Numbered from the stretch's first letter, positions 1 to 9,371 are shown. The stretch: DNA of 64,000 nucleotides from Bosea sp. NBC_00550 (GCF_026020075.1 NZ_CP102772.1:4058501-4122500), one strand, 5' to 3'. Translations and numbers: made by a program. Notes: generated by a model not told the origin, from the letters alone.

Positions 1-177
1 GAAAACAAATGTGTACATCGCCGCCGTCAAGAGCGGCGTGAGAATCATCCACGCCACGCCCAGAACGCTGCCTTGAAAGCGCGCTGTCACCTCTCGCACG
101 ACAAGCCGCCAGATCAATTGGCGATGCCTGATGATAGAATGTGCGAAACTGGGAAGCGTGAGGTCTGGCGACGACAT
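1..177 (-). CDS. ABC-2 type polysaccharide export permease (5' part only)
   Basis: The minus strand reads from an ATG at 177 to the window edge without a stop, giving the first 59 residues of a protein. The stretch around residues 21-43 (LIWRLVVREVTARFQGSVLG, then VAWMILTPLL) is the characteristic start of KpsM/Wzm/TagG-like permeases, which move finished polysaccharide across the inner membrane with an ATPase partner (KpsT/Wzt). The first membrane helix begins near residue 38. The rest of the gene and any ATPase lie outside the window. The call rests on pattern recognition of a short fragment, but the motif is distinctive. It faces away from the glycosyltransferase genes to its right, and its promoter should lie within 178-700. 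Confidence 0.75.
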   Translation of the reverse strand, partial: MSSPDLTLPSFAHSIIRHRQLIWRLVVREVTARFQGSVLGVAWMILTPLLTAAMYTFVF

Positions 178-989
178 TGATGACCTGGATTATAAAACGT
201 CTGATGTTCGGTTTTTTTCAAAGCAGGCACTTACCCCAGCCCCCCATACTTGCGCAACCCGCCGACGCTACGGCGCTCGAAGCCGACATAACGACGTGGT
301 TTGATAAAAAATTAAACATTTCCAAGCTGTCACAAAAAGCGAATTCCTCCCTGCGTTGTCCCACGCAAGCTGGGGAAAGAAGTGGCTGTGCATCCGAATT
401 TGAGCGGAAGCCGTCATCTGGACTCGATTGCGCCGCATGTCCCCAACTAAATCCCAACGCGAGACAATCGATGTGCAGCCGTCAACCTTCCAGGCGCGAG
501 CCAGTGAATTTCCGGTGATTGGTCATGCTTCTGCGTTCTCGGGATCAGCCTTAGCAGTGCCCATTCGACAATTGATCCGGCCCAGCAGTCCCGCGGTATT
601 GGTGTGGACACCCATCGTATCCACAGCGGGCCGCTCAACTTGGCACAAGCTGGGAATATCATAGCCTCCCTTTCGACCCCTTCTCCCGTCGCCGCTGAAG
701 CCGCCCGGCTTCGCACCGCAACTTCCTGGTAGGCTTTAGCAGCGCGCGCTTCTATCGGTCGTGTGCCTGGCCTTTGATCGTAACCAGCGCCACAGGGGCG
801 CTATGCGGTTCGACGGACATCCTCCCCGCGAGTTCGCCCCTGTTCTCTGTCCCTATGATAGTGGCCAATCCGACTTCAAAGCCGCAGCGTCCTTCGTGGC
901 GAGCATCTGCAGACAGGCGCGATTAGTGAAAGCGCCACGTGATCCCGCACGGAGCCATCCGGCGCGCAATGATCTGCCATGGACAACGC
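178..989. other. Intergenic stretch without a supported gene
   Basis: No recognisable protein or RNA gene was found between the export permease and the IS481 element. It must hold the permease promoter. From about 761 a plus-strand frame stays open up to the IS; if the IS and one CTAG copy are removed, this frame joins the frame of the gene starting at 2031. It may therefore be the lost 5' end of that gene, but the encoded residues match no family I know. Confidence 0.4.
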
Positions 990-993
990 CTAG
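990..993. repeat. Left CTAG target-site duplication of the IS481 element
   Basis: CTAG lies directly outside the left inverted repeat and is repeated at 2014-2017. IS481 is known to insert into NCTAGN targets. Because CTAG is palindromic, the exact element boundary is uncertain by a base or so. Confidence 0.7.
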
Positions 994-2013
994 GTGTTTG
1001 ATCCCAGGTTTTGATGGTGCGATCTTTTCCATCGGATGGAAGGAGGCACTATGGGCCAGGTTCTGCACGGGAGCGCCACAACGACGGAGGCGATCCGTCG
1101 AGCGATACAGCATAGTCAAGCGAGCCTGAGGGCTCTGGCAAAGTGCTACGGCATCAACCAGAAGACCGTCGCGAAGTGGAAGAAGCGGGCCTCGGTGGCT
1201 GATCTGCCGACGGGCCCGCAGCAGCCGGCTTCGACGGTTCTGTCAGCCGAGGAAGAGGCGATCATCGTCGCCTTTCGACGACATACCCTGCTGCCTTTGG
1301 ATGACTGCCTCTACGCGCTTCAGGCCACGATCCCGCATCTGACCCGTTCGTCGTTGCATCGCTGCCTGCAACGGCACGGCATCAGCCGGCTACCGGAGAT
1401 CGAGGGCGACAAGGAGCCGAAGAAGCGGTTCAAGTCCTACCCGATCGGCTTCTTCCACATCGACATCGCCGAGGTCCAGACCGCCGAAGGAAAGCTCTAT
1501 CTGTTTGTCGCGATCGATCGGACGAGCAAATTCGCCTTCGTGCAACTGGTGGAGAGCGCCAACCGGGTGACGGCCTCAGCTTTCCTCGTCGCCCTGATCG
1601 CAGCCGTTCCCTACAGGGTCCATACGATCCTGACCGACAACGGCATCCAATTCCGCTTCCCGCCGCGCTACGCCAACGGTCCCACGGCCCGTTACATCAC
1701 CCACATGTTCGCGATGCGCTGCCGCGAGAATGGCATCGAGCACCGCTTCACCAAGATCAACCATCCCTGGACCAATGGGCAGGTCGAGCGAATGAACCGG
1801 ACGATCAAAGACGCGACCGTCAAACGCTATCACTACGACAGCCACGACCAGCTCGATCGTCACCTCCAGGACTTCGTCTCAGCTTACAATTTCGGCCGGC
1901 GCCTGAAGACCCTCAAAGGCCTCACGCCCTACGAGTTCATCTGCAAGCGCTGGACTTCAGAGCCGGAAACGATTCACCCTCGATCCAATCCACCAAATGC
2001 CGGGACTAAACAC
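994..2013 (+). mobile_element. IS481-family insertion sequence
   Basis: The element is about 1020 bp. Its ends are imperfect inverted repeats: GTGTTTGATCCCAGG at 994 and, on the other strand from 2013, GTGTTTAGTCCCGGC; similarity extends over about 26 bp. The tetranucleotide CTAG flanks both ends (990-993 and 2014-2017), matching the CTAG target preference and duplication known for IS481. One transposase gene fills the element. The ends look undamaged, so it may be recent and active. Confidence 0.85.
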
Positions 2014-2034
2014 CTAGTTCTCACGACGGCTTGA
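1051..2034 (+). CDS. IS481-family transposase
   Basis: A DDE transposase of 327 residues. The N-terminal third carries a helix-turn-helix (LAKCYGINQKTVAKWKK) for binding the element ends. The catalytic core follows: first Asp in HIDIAEV, second in TDNGIQF, and the Glu in HPWTNGQVERMNR, with the usual IS481/rve spacing. I chose the ATG at 1051 because AAGGAGG sits just upstream; an earlier in-frame ATG at 1036 precedes that ribosome site. The last codons and the stop lie outside the right inverted repeat, so the C-terminus is supplied by host DNA. The stop overlaps the start of the next open frame (2031) by four bases. Confidence 0.9.
   Translation: MGQVLHGSATTTEAIRRAIQHSQASLRALAKCYGINQKTVAKWKKRASVADLPTGPQQPASTVLSAEEEAIIVAFRRHTLLPLDDCLYALQATIPHLTRSSLHRCLQRHGISRLPEIEGDKEPKKRFKSYPIGFFHIDIAEVQTAEGKLYLFVAIDRTSKFAFVQLVESANRVTASAFLVALIAAVPYRVHTILTDNGIQFRFPPRYANGPTARYITHMFAMRCRENGIEHRFTKINHPWTNGQVERMNRTIKDATVKRYHYDSHDQLDRHLQDFVSAYNFGRRLKTLKGLTPYEFICKRWTSEPETIHPRSNPPNAGTKHLVLTTA
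2014..2017. repeat. Right CTAG target-site duplication of the IS481 element
   Basis: Second copy of the CTAG that flanks the element at 990-993. It lies inside the transposase reading frame, which runs past the right end of the element. Confidence 0.7.
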
Positions 2035-4472
2035 CCGACTTGGCGCGTGTGATATGGCGCGCCGTCAGTGCATCCGCCTTCTGTTTCCGAGCGCTTCTCG
2101 GCCCACCAAAAGGGGATAGCGCTGGAAGAAGTGAGAGAACGAAAAGCTTAAAGCAGAAACTTCGCCAATGGCTTTTGCCGCCAGAACCGGATATCAAGCG
2201 CCCCTTTCCCTACTTTGAGGCTCCATCCATGATTGATGTCAGTAAGAATAACGGCCTCAAATTATGCGCTATTTCCATGGTTCGGAATGAAGCGGATATT
2301 ATTGTTCCATTCCTGAATCAGATGGCGACTTTATTCGACAGGGTTTTTATTGTCGACATCCAATCAACCGATGGAACCCAAGAGACAATAAGCGCGTTTG
2401 CGGAGATGTGGCCCCACGTCGAACTCTATACCTGCAAGACGCAAGAACGTTATCAGTCCGCGATGATGAATATTTTGAGCAGGAAGGCTGTTGGCGATGG
2501 AGCAGATTGGGTTTTCTTCCTAGATGCCGACGAATTCGTTAACGTCGAGGGAAAGTCCGCACTACACGATTATTTGCACGCCTTTCCTCATGACGTCATG
2601 CATCTGCCATGGGCCAATTTGATACCGACTGCTTATGGCAGTTTCGACGCATTCGACGCCAATCAGGATTATTTCTGGAGCGGGCGGGTATCCTCGATCC
2701 TGAAAGTTGCCGTGTCCGCCATCTACATGAATGCGCACCCGGACTTTCATATTCAAGAAGGCAACCATGACGTCTGCCCCCGACGGGATTGTCCTCCGGT
2801 TAACGAACAGATTGGACTGAACCTGTTGCATGTCCCCGTTCGGTCAGCCGAACGGCTGAAATACAAAGCATCGAACGCCCGGCGCTTGATGGAAAGCAAG
2901 CACAACAATGGTGAAAACGAGGGCAACCACGTCACAAAGATACTGAGCTTTATAATGGACGGTCGGGTACGACCGGAGAACCTCAACATCGTTGTGGCAA
3001 ATTACGGCGTCAACGACGAAGGAGCCAACGGCCTAGCGCCCAAAGAACTGGGCTGGCCGATCAGATCCATGCCCGCATACCTTTTTGAGCCGCGCTCAGG
3101 CATTCCGGTGACCCGCGGGCTAGCGGAGACATTCATGCGAGATGCTGCGCTCGTGTGGGACAAGCCCGATTTCGTTAAGGGGTGCGCGGTCGGCGCGCAG
3201 ATCGATGGAACGGAAATACGGATTGTGTGCCAGCCAATGAAGGGCGATGGCACGCCATATGATGGACGATTCAAAACGATCCCAGCGGCCAATCCGGAGA
3301 TTCCGGAAAAGCTGAGCATGAACCTGCTGATCGACTGCATGTCGACGACGTTCCTGCGAATCGATGTCATGCGGTTTTCGGCGTGGTCACGGCTCATACC
3401 CGTTCTGTTTGCGCTCTTCTCCATTCTGCGCCCCCGGCGCTATGTGGAACTTGGCGTCCATAACGGCATGAGCTTTTTTGCGGCCTGCCAGGTCGCTGAA
3501 CATCTGAACATCCACACACAATGCGTTGCAGTTGATTCCTGGGTCGGCGACGAACATGCGAGCTTCCACACCTCGGACGTTTTTGACACATTCCGCGCTA
3601 CAATTGCGAAGCGCTATCCGCAGCAATATTATGTTCAGGGTTTCTTCTCAGATGCATTGAAGTCTTTCGATTCAAAATCGGTCGATCTGCTTCATATCGA
3701 CGGTTACCATACCTATGAAGCAGTGAAGGACGATTTCGAGACTTGGCTGCCTAAAATGTCCGGATCGGGCGTAATAATATTCCACGATATCAACGTGCAT
3801 GAACGCGGATTTGGGGTGTGGCGTTTCTGGTCCGAGCTCAAGGAAAAATATCCCGCGTTTAGCTTCTTTCACTCCCACGGCCTCGGAATACTATACGTAG
3901 GGAGCAGCAGCGGTGTCGTCGCCGATCTGTTCGCGCAGTTCGATCAGAACCCCGATTTTACAAAAATCGCACAGCAGTATTTTGAGCTCATGGGCGAAAT
4001 GTCGGTCGAGCACCGCACCGTAGTCGAAGAGGCGAAATCGAATTCGGAACTGCTTGAAACGAAAGACGAGAAGCTTGCAGAGTTGCGAGATATCGTGGAG
4101 AAGCGCGACACGCAACTCGATGTGGCACGCAACGAAATCGCCTCCATTAGAAACGCTCTTCTGAATGTGTGGAAAAAATCTTTTGACCGCAGGAATATCA
4201 ACAGATTCCGCACACGAAAGAATCAGAAGATAGTTTTGGAATCTGGATTATTTGATCGAGATTACTACCTTAACGCTTACGATGATGTTCGCCTCTCCGG
4301 CATGGATCCGATTGCGCACTTTGTCAGATTTGGCTTCGTTGAATTGCGTAACCCAAACTCGACGTTTGATACGGCATCTTATCTTCTTAAAAATCGAGAT
4401 GTAATGGATGCGAAGATCAATCCGTTCATCCATTACATCTTGTATGGCAAGAGAGAGAATAGAGCGCTATGA
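2031..4472 (+). CDS. Glycosyltransferase (GT2-like) fused to a class I methyltransferase with C-terminal repeats
   Basis: A cytosolic multidomain protein for surface glycan assembly. Residues about 76-330 form a GT2-like domain (CAISMVRNEADI; metal-binding FFLDADEF). Residues about 465-650 form a SAM-dependent methyltransferase (YVELGVHNG motif I, LLHIDGYHTYE, FHDINVH). A coiled coil covers about 655-710, and two repeats of about 37 residues of the form FDxxxYL...DV...NPxxHY end the protein. Such fusions usually add and methylate or cap sugars; the exact sugar cannot be read. The TTG at 2031 directly follows the IS481 insertion, so the original start may be lost. An ATG at 2229 with GAGG eight bases upstream is a good alternative and keeps both domains. 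Its stop overlaps the next gene (ATGA). The gene is AT-richer than the right half of the window. Confidence 0.75.
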   Translation: MTDLARVIWRAVSASAFCFRALLGPPKGDSAGRSERTKSLKQKLRQWLLPPEPDIKRPFPYFEAPSMIDVSKNNGLKLCAISMVRNEADIIVPFLNQMATLFDRVFIVDIQSTDGTQETISAFAEMWPHVELYTCKTQERYQSAMMNILSRKAVGDGADWVFFLDADEFVNVEGKSALHDYLHAFPHDVMHLPWANLIPTAYGSFDAFDANQDYFWSGRVSSILKVAVSAIYMNAHPDFHIQEGNHDVCPRRDCPPVNEQIGLNLLHVPVRSAERLKYKASNARRLMESKHNNGENEGNHVTKILSFIMDGRVRPENLNIVVANYGVNDEGANGLAPKELGWPIRSMPAYLFEPRSGIPVTRGLAETFMRDAALVWDKPDFVKGCAVGAQIDGTEIRIVCQPMKGDGTPYDGRFKTIPAANPEIPEKLSMNLLIDCMSTTFLRIDVMRFSAWSRLIPVLFALFSILRPRRYVELGVHNGMSFFAACQVAEHLNIHTQCVAVDSWVGDEHASFHTSDVFDTFRATIAKRYPQQYYVQGFFSDALKSFDSKSVDLLHIDGYHTYEAVKDDFETWLPKMSGSGVIIFHDINVHERGFGVWRFWSELKEKYPAFSFFHSHGLGILYVGSSSGVVADLFAQFDQNPDFTKIAQQYFELMGEMSVEHRTVVEEAKSNSELLETKDEKLAELRDIVEKRDTQLDVARNEIASIRNALLNVWKKSFDRRNINRFRTRKNQKIVLESGLFDRDYYLNAYDDVRLSGMDPIAHFVRFGFVELRNPNSTFDTASYLLKNRDVMDAKINPFIHYILYGKRENRAL

Positions 4473-5638
4473 CGTCGGCTCCGATCGACGTCATCATCCC
4501 AATTCACAATCAAATTGACCTTGCCAGCCAGTGCATCAATTCGGTACTGAATGCTCGGACTGCAGTCGATTGTGAGCTAATTGTTATTGACGACGCTTCA
4601 ACAGATCCAAAGGTCTCGACAACTCTCGCCGAGCTACGGGACGAAGGACGGATTACGCTATTCACCAATCCACAGAATTTCGGATTTACGCGCACTGTAA
4701 ATTTCGGGATGAAGGTGCATGCAGACCGGGACGTGTTGCTGCTCAACAGCGACACCATCGTCTACGATGATTGGCTCGACCGCATCGCCGCTGCGGCCGT
4801 TGGTGATCGCATAGCAACGGTCAATCCGATGACCAACCAGGGGGGCAGCCATATCAGCTGCTACCCCTTGCTTTGCGGGGGGGCCGCCGGCGAGCTGGAA
4901 GTGGATAACGCGACACTCCATCGGCTAGCCGCCGAAATGAACGCAGGCAAGCGCGCGGAGGTCCACACCACGGTTGGCTTCTGCATGTTCATCCAGAGGG
5001 CCTGCCTGAATGACATTGGCTATTTCGACAGCGTGCAGTTCCCCGTCGCGTATGGCGAAGAGAGTGACTTCTGCTACCGCGCGCGCAAGGCCGGCTGGCG
5101 CCACATGGTCGCTGGCGATGTGTTTGTAACCCACCTCGAAGGCCAGTCCTTCAGCGAGCGTAAAGCGAAGCTGATGGCGGACATGTTGGTGAAGTTCTCG
5201 CGCTTGCACCCTGAATTCGCCGCCATGGACGCAGCCTTCCAACGTCAGGATCCCGTTCGCGCTCTGCGTCGTGGGCTGGACATAGGTCGGATCAAATTAT
5301 TGCTCGCCGGCGAGACGTCACTTGGGATACAGGCCGAGATCGACGCCGTGTCAGAACCGACCGGCGCCATATACGGAACGTTTAGCGTCGAAACCTCACG
5401 GTTGAGATTACGCACTCAAGAGAATCCGGACGCATTTCCGAATGTTGAGGAATTTGATTTTCCCCGCGAGATTTCGAGTTTCAACTATCTAATGCGGCTC
5501 CTTGGTGTGACGGAACTTCGCTGCTCACCTCCATGCAAGCTGGCTCTAGAGCAGGCGACCCATGGACTTGAGTACGAAATCTCCCTTGCCCCAGCAATTA
5601 TAGCGACGAGCCGTACCACCTCGAACTTCACTCTGTGA
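4469..5638 (+). CDS. Family 2 glycosyltransferase, probably truncated GT2-GT4 fusion
   Basis: The first 260 residues are a typical GT2 domain: DVIIPIHNQ at the start, IDDASTD, LLNSDTIV as the DXD-like metal site, and YGEESDFCYRARKAGW near the acceptor side. The last 120 residues resemble the linker and beginning of a GT4 domain seen in GT2-GT4 proteins, including a stretch like FDFPREISSFNYLMRLLGV. The protein then ends, so most of the expected GT4 domain is missing. The start overlaps the previous stop by four bases, indicating translational coupling. It probably transfers a sugar from a nucleotide donor onto the growing glycan. Whether it is active after the truncation is unknown. Confidence 0.7.
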   Translation: MTSAPIDVIIPIHNQIDLASQCINSVLNARTAVDCELIVIDDASTDPKVSTTLAELRDEGRITLFTNPQNFGFTRTVNFGMKVHADRDVLLLNSDTIVYDDWLDRIAAAAVGDRIATVNPMTNQGGSHISCYPLLCGGAAGELEVDNATLHRLAAEMNAGKRAEVHTTVGFCMFIQRACLNDIGYFDSVQFPVAYGEESDFCYRARKAGWRHMVAGDVFVTHLEGQSFSERKAKLMADMLVKFSRLHPEFAAMDAAFQRQDPVRALRRGLDIGRIKLLLAGETSLGIQAEIDAVSEPTGAIYGTFSVETSRLRLRTQENPDAFPNVEEFDFPREISSFNYLMRLLGVTELRCSPPCKLALEQATHGLEYEISLAPAIIATSRTTSNFTL

Positions 5639-5997
5639 TCTCTTGAGCGTCGGACGACGTATCGCCGCCGGCTCGCGACGCGATTAAATCGGTCCATTGA
5701 TGTCCGCCGAACCCAAGGAGCTGACAGATGGACGTATCGAACAGGATTGGATATAGACGCCTCGTTTTGAGCGAACCGACATTTGATTATTCGAGAATCG
5801 GTTCCCTGCTCCAGATCGCGGAAGTCGGCATTCGGCAGTCGTTGGCGGCGACCGGTTACAGTCGAGAACCAAATTCTTTCGCCGCGATTGCATATGGTCA
5901 AGCACACGGACCGCCAAGACGGGGCGGTCTCGTTGACTTGGGCCGAACAGAATGCCGAGACCAGCGGGTAGGCTTTTTTCGAACTGAGTTTTAACCC
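5639..5997. other. Gap after the truncated glycosyltransferase, no gene supported
   Basis: This 359-base stretch lies where the missing GT4 domain of the preceding gene would be expected. Short open frames exist on both strands but none resembles a known family and none has a convincing ribosome site. It may be degraded coding DNA or a deletion junction. Confidence 0.35.
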
Positions 5998-8664
5998 ATG
6001 AGCAGATCGCCGAAGGCGAGCTCACGTTTCAGAGATGCAACAATGGTTGAGACCTTCAGACGCGACGTCACGGACCGACCGATCGACTCCGGCAGAGATG
6101 TTCTCCCCATGACGAGCGGCGGCGACGGCAAAATTGTGCATTCCGTGGACGCCGAACTAGAGGCCGAGCGGCGCAAACATGGAGCGTCCCGGCGACGCGA
6201 AGCCCGCCTGCAGAGGCGCGTAAAGGAACTGGAGCTCCAGCTTAATTCAGCCACGGCTGCGCTGAGCAGCACTCACCAGGAGCTTGAGCGTCTCAAGGCA
6301 TCCGCGAGCTGGCGCGCGCTGGCCCCCTTGCGAAACCTGATGGGCAGCTACCCGGCAGTGGCACGGCGGCTGCGGCAAGGCGCGAAGCTGACTTACTGGA
6401 CAGTGACCGGGCAGATCGTCGGACGCCTGAAGGAATCGATCGCCTATAGATTCTCGCCGCTAAGGCCGGAGATGCGCTTGCCCGCCAGTGCCCTTGTGGG
6501 CAAATCACCAGACGGCCTGCCGCTATTCTTGGAAAACTATCTCCTGCACCGCTGGCCTGGGCATGACTTTCAAGCCATCAAGCTGGCCTATCGCTTTGTC
6601 ACCGAAAGGCCGAACAGCCCTATCGATGAGGCAATGCTTCAGGAGACCGAGATCGCGGCATTGCTCCTAAGGCTTCGGGAGTTGGCGGCAGTGGATGGCG
6701 GGGTGGTTCACCCATCCGTCTCGATCATCATTCCCGTTCACAATGCTCTCGCCCATACGCTGGCATGTCTGCTCAGCCTTCTGTCCCAGCAATGCCTGCA
6801 CAGCTTCGAGATCATCATAGCCGACGATGTCTCGACGGATGCCACGAGCGCCGCGATCTCTTCCATAGGCGGCAAGGTACGCGTCGTGAGGCCGGAGCGG
6901 AATCTCGGCTTCGTGCGCAACTGCAATGCGGCGGCCAAAGACGCTCGGGGCACGTTCCTCATTTTCCTCAACAACGACACTATAGCCCTTCCGGGCTGGT
7001 TGGATGCACTGATCACGCCGCTGACGGAAGTAGGCAGCGTTGTCGGGCTCACCTGCTCCAAACTACTAAATGGGGACGGCTCCCTGCAGGAAGCCGGGGG
7101 CGTCTTCTGGCAGGATGGAACCGCCTGGAATTATGGTCGCGGGGCGGACCCCCGCGCTTATCCCTTCAACTTCGTCAGAGAGACTGACTACGGCTCGGGA
7201 GCCGCCATCGCGATACCAATGGCACGCTGGCAAGAGGTCGGAGGGTTCGACGATCTCTTCGCACCGGCCTATTGCGAGGATGCCGACTTGGCGTTCGCGT
7301 TAAGGGCCCGCGGCTATCGGACGCTCTACATCCCCACCGCTGAGATCGTCCATCACGAGGGAGTGAGCCACGGGCGCGACGACAGCAAAGGCATCAAAGC
7401 CTACCAGGTCGAAAATCTGAAAAAGCTCAGGGCGAAATGGGCAGTTGAGTTGGCGAGCCACTTTCCGAACGGTCAAAACGTGGCGATGGCAGTATCGCGC
7501 TCGCGGTTCAAACCAAAAATCCTCGTGATTGACCACTATGTCCCGCAGTGGGACCGCGATGCCGGCTCGCGAGCGATGGACGGCTACCTGCGGTTTCTGG
7601 TCGCCAACCGGTTTCACGTGACGTTCTGGCCAGACAACAAAGCTAATGATTTCCAATACGGGCCGACGTATCAAAATCTAGGTATTGAAATTATCTATGC
7701 ATGGCCAGGTCAAATCGAGTTCGAGGACTGGATTGTTCAACGTGGCGCTGACTTCGATTATGTTATTATCAGCCGCCCCCATGTAGCGTTAAATGTACTG
7801 AGTCATTTGAAAAAATATACTCCTGCCAAATTACTGTTCATTGGTCACGACCTTCACGGGGCAAGGCTGCGCGCCGAGCGCCGCGTCTCCAATCCGTCCG
7901 CCGAGCTTGATCGGGAAATCGACAAGGCCGACGCAATGGAGACATCGGTATGGCAAGCGGTCGACGCGATCTATTATCCTTCAAAAGAAGAGGCGGACTA
8001 TGTCTCTAAGCGAGGCATCAGCGCCCCGGCACGAGCTCTACCGTTGTTCCTCTTCGGCGAAGACGACATCGCGCATCGGCAGAATGCGTCTGCCTTGCAA
8101 AATGCCGATGCGCCCCATGCCATGTTCGTGGGCGGTTTCAGGCATCGACCGAACGTCGACGGCATCCTATGGTTCTGCCGCGAGATTTGGCCCCTTGTGA
8201 AGGAGCAGCTGCCTTCCGCCCGCTTCACCATAGCAGGATCAGAACCACCGCTCGAGATCACGCAGTTAATGGGCGGTTCGATCGACGTCACTGGCTACAT
8301 TAGTGATGCTGACCTTGACGCCCTTTATCGGAGCGCGGACATCGTAGTGGCGCCACTTCGTTTTGGAGCAGGCGTGAAAGGCAAGGTTATCGAGGCTTTG
8401 CGTCAAGGGCTGCCGCTCGCGCTCACCTCCGTCGCAGCCGAGGGCATCGAGGATATAGCCGAGGCCGGAGTCGTCGTCGACGAGCCCGAGGCCTTCGCAA
8501 ATGCGGTAATCGAACTCTTGCGGGCGGGTGAACACCGCAGAATGCGAATTTCTAAGGGCCAGGAGCTTATCCGCAAGCATTACTCCGTAGAAGCGGTAAG
8601 GTCCGTGTTGGCCGAGGACATACCCGAACTTGCCGCGATCTCGGAAGACATGAAATTGAAGTAA
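5998..8664 (+). CDS. Two-domain glycosyltransferase (GT2 plus GT4)
   Basis: An 888-residue cytosolic enzyme. A charged, probably coiled-coil segment (residues 50-105) comes first. A GT2 domain covers about 237-460 (VSIIIPVHNA, ADDVSTD, FLNNDT as the metal motif, CEDADLAFALRARGYR). A GT4 domain covers about 507-870, with DHYVPQWDRDAGSRA near its start, FVGGFRHRPNVDG, and the donor-binding PLRFGAGVKGKVIEAL followed by GLP. Each domain probably forms a separate glycosidic bond in the repeat unit. No good ribosome site precedes the ATG at 5998, so translation could begin at a later ATG such as 6043 or 6111 without loss of either domain. It follows the truncated GT2 gene and shares its direction. 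Confidence 0.85.
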   Translation: MSRSPKASSRFRDATMVETFRRDVTDRPIDSGRDVLPMTSGGDGKIVHSVDAELEAERRKHGASRRREARLQRRVKELELQLNSATAALSSTHQELERLKASASWRALAPLRNLMGSYPAVARRLRQGAKLTYWTVTGQIVGRLKESIAYRFSPLRPEMRLPASALVGKSPDGLPLFLENYLLHRWPGHDFQAIKLAYRFVTERPNSPIDEAMLQETEIAALLLRLRELAAVDGGVVHPSVSIIIPVHNALAHTLACLLSLLSQQCLHSFEIIIADDVSTDATSAAISSIGGKVRVVRPERNLGFVRNCNAAAKDARGTFLIFLNNDTIALPGWLDALITPLTEVGSVVGLTCSKLLNGDGSLQEAGGVFWQDGTAWNYGRGADPRAYPFNFVRETDYGSGAAIAIPMARWQEVGGFDDLFAPAYCEDADLAFALRARGYRTLYIPTAEIVHHEGVSHGRDDSKGIKAYQVENLKKLRAKWAVELASHFPNGQNVAMAVSRSRFKPKILVIDHYVPQWDRDAGSRAMDGYLRFLVANRFHVTFWPDNKANDFQYGPTYQNLGIEIIYAWPGQIEFEDWIVQRGADFDYVIISRPHVALNVLSHLKKYTPAKLLFIGHDLHGARLRAERRVSNPSAELDREIDKADAMETSVWQAVDAIYYPSKEEADYVSKRGISAPARALPLFLFGEDDIAHRQNASALQNADAPHAMFVGGFRHRPNVDGILWFCREIWPLVKEQLPSARFTIAGSEPPLEITQLMGGSIDVTGYISDADLDALYRSADIVVAPLRFGAGVKGKVIEALRQGLPLALTSVAAEGIEDIAEAGVVVDEPEAFANAVIELLRAGEHRRMRISKGQELIRKHYSVEAVRSVLAEDIPELAAISEDMKLK

Positions 8665-8753
8665 AACCTGATATGACATTGAAGGTGACGGAGCGCCGGT
8701 GGCCTAAAATACTCACGCAACCAGCGCCAATACAATATGAAGAGAAAGATCAC

Positions 8754-9371
8754 ATGATAAAGCGGACTTTATCAGCAGCGGGCATCGTTGTCGCATGCTG
8801 CGTCGCCATGCTGATAGTGAACATCCTCCACTTCCGGTTCTTCACGGTCAATGTGGTCCTGTATGACGCGCTTATGGATACCGTCATTGCTGTTGTTCTA
8901 GTGCTGGCAGTCTACCTTGCGATCGTGCGGCGTCGCTCGATGCTGTCTGGCCTCGAGGTGGCGCTTTGCGTCCTGATCGGTTTTTTGCTGTCCTCGTTCT
9001 ATGCGCTCAGCGTTCCAACCATCATCGATCGCTCTTTGTCATTTTATATCCTGGAGAAGATCGCGCAACGTGGCGGCGGCATCCAACAATCTGGCTTTGC
9101 GCAGATTTTTAAAGACGAGTACCTGCCGGAGCACCGGTTGGTGGATATTCGCCTGACGGAGCAGCTGAACTCAGGCACGGTCAAGATCGAGGATGGCTGC
9201 GTGAGCCTAACGCCCCGCGGCGAGCACATGGTCGCCTTTTCACGCTTCTATCGTCTCAACATGCTTCCGAAGAAACGAGAAATCATGGGGAAACTGAGCG
9301 ACGACCTCGTCGATCCGTTCCGCAATTCCAAGCAGGCAGCAGATTATAAGTGCAAACCCAAGCCGAACTGA
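8754..9371 (+). CDS. Small membrane protein with a cytosolic winged-helix-like tail
   Basis: From the ATG at 8754 the protein has 205 residues. Three hydrophobic segments (about 7-28, 38-58 and 69-90) are followed by a soluble part of about 110 residues. This part (SFYILEKIAQRGG ... LTEQLNSGTVKIEDGCVSL) reads like a small winged-helix fold with a beta wing (VSLTPRGEHMVAF). An in-frame ATG at 8673, closer to the upstream gene, would add 27 mostly polar residues; I prefer 8754 because the first helix then starts at the N-terminus. It follows the GT2-GT4 gene by a short gap and is probably in the same transcript. I do not recognise the family; a role in the glycan locus is inferred from position only. 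Confidence 0.55.
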   Translation: MIKRTLSAAGIVVACCVAMLIVNILHFRFFTVNVVLYDALMDTVIAVVLVLAVYLAIVRRRSMLSGLEVALCVLIGFLLSSFYALSVPTIIDRSLSFYILEKIAQRGGGIQQSGFAQIFKDEYLPEHRLVDIRLTEQLNSGTVKIEDGCVSLTPRGEHMVAFSRFYRLNMLPKKREIMGKLSDDLVDPFRNSKQAADYKCKPKPN

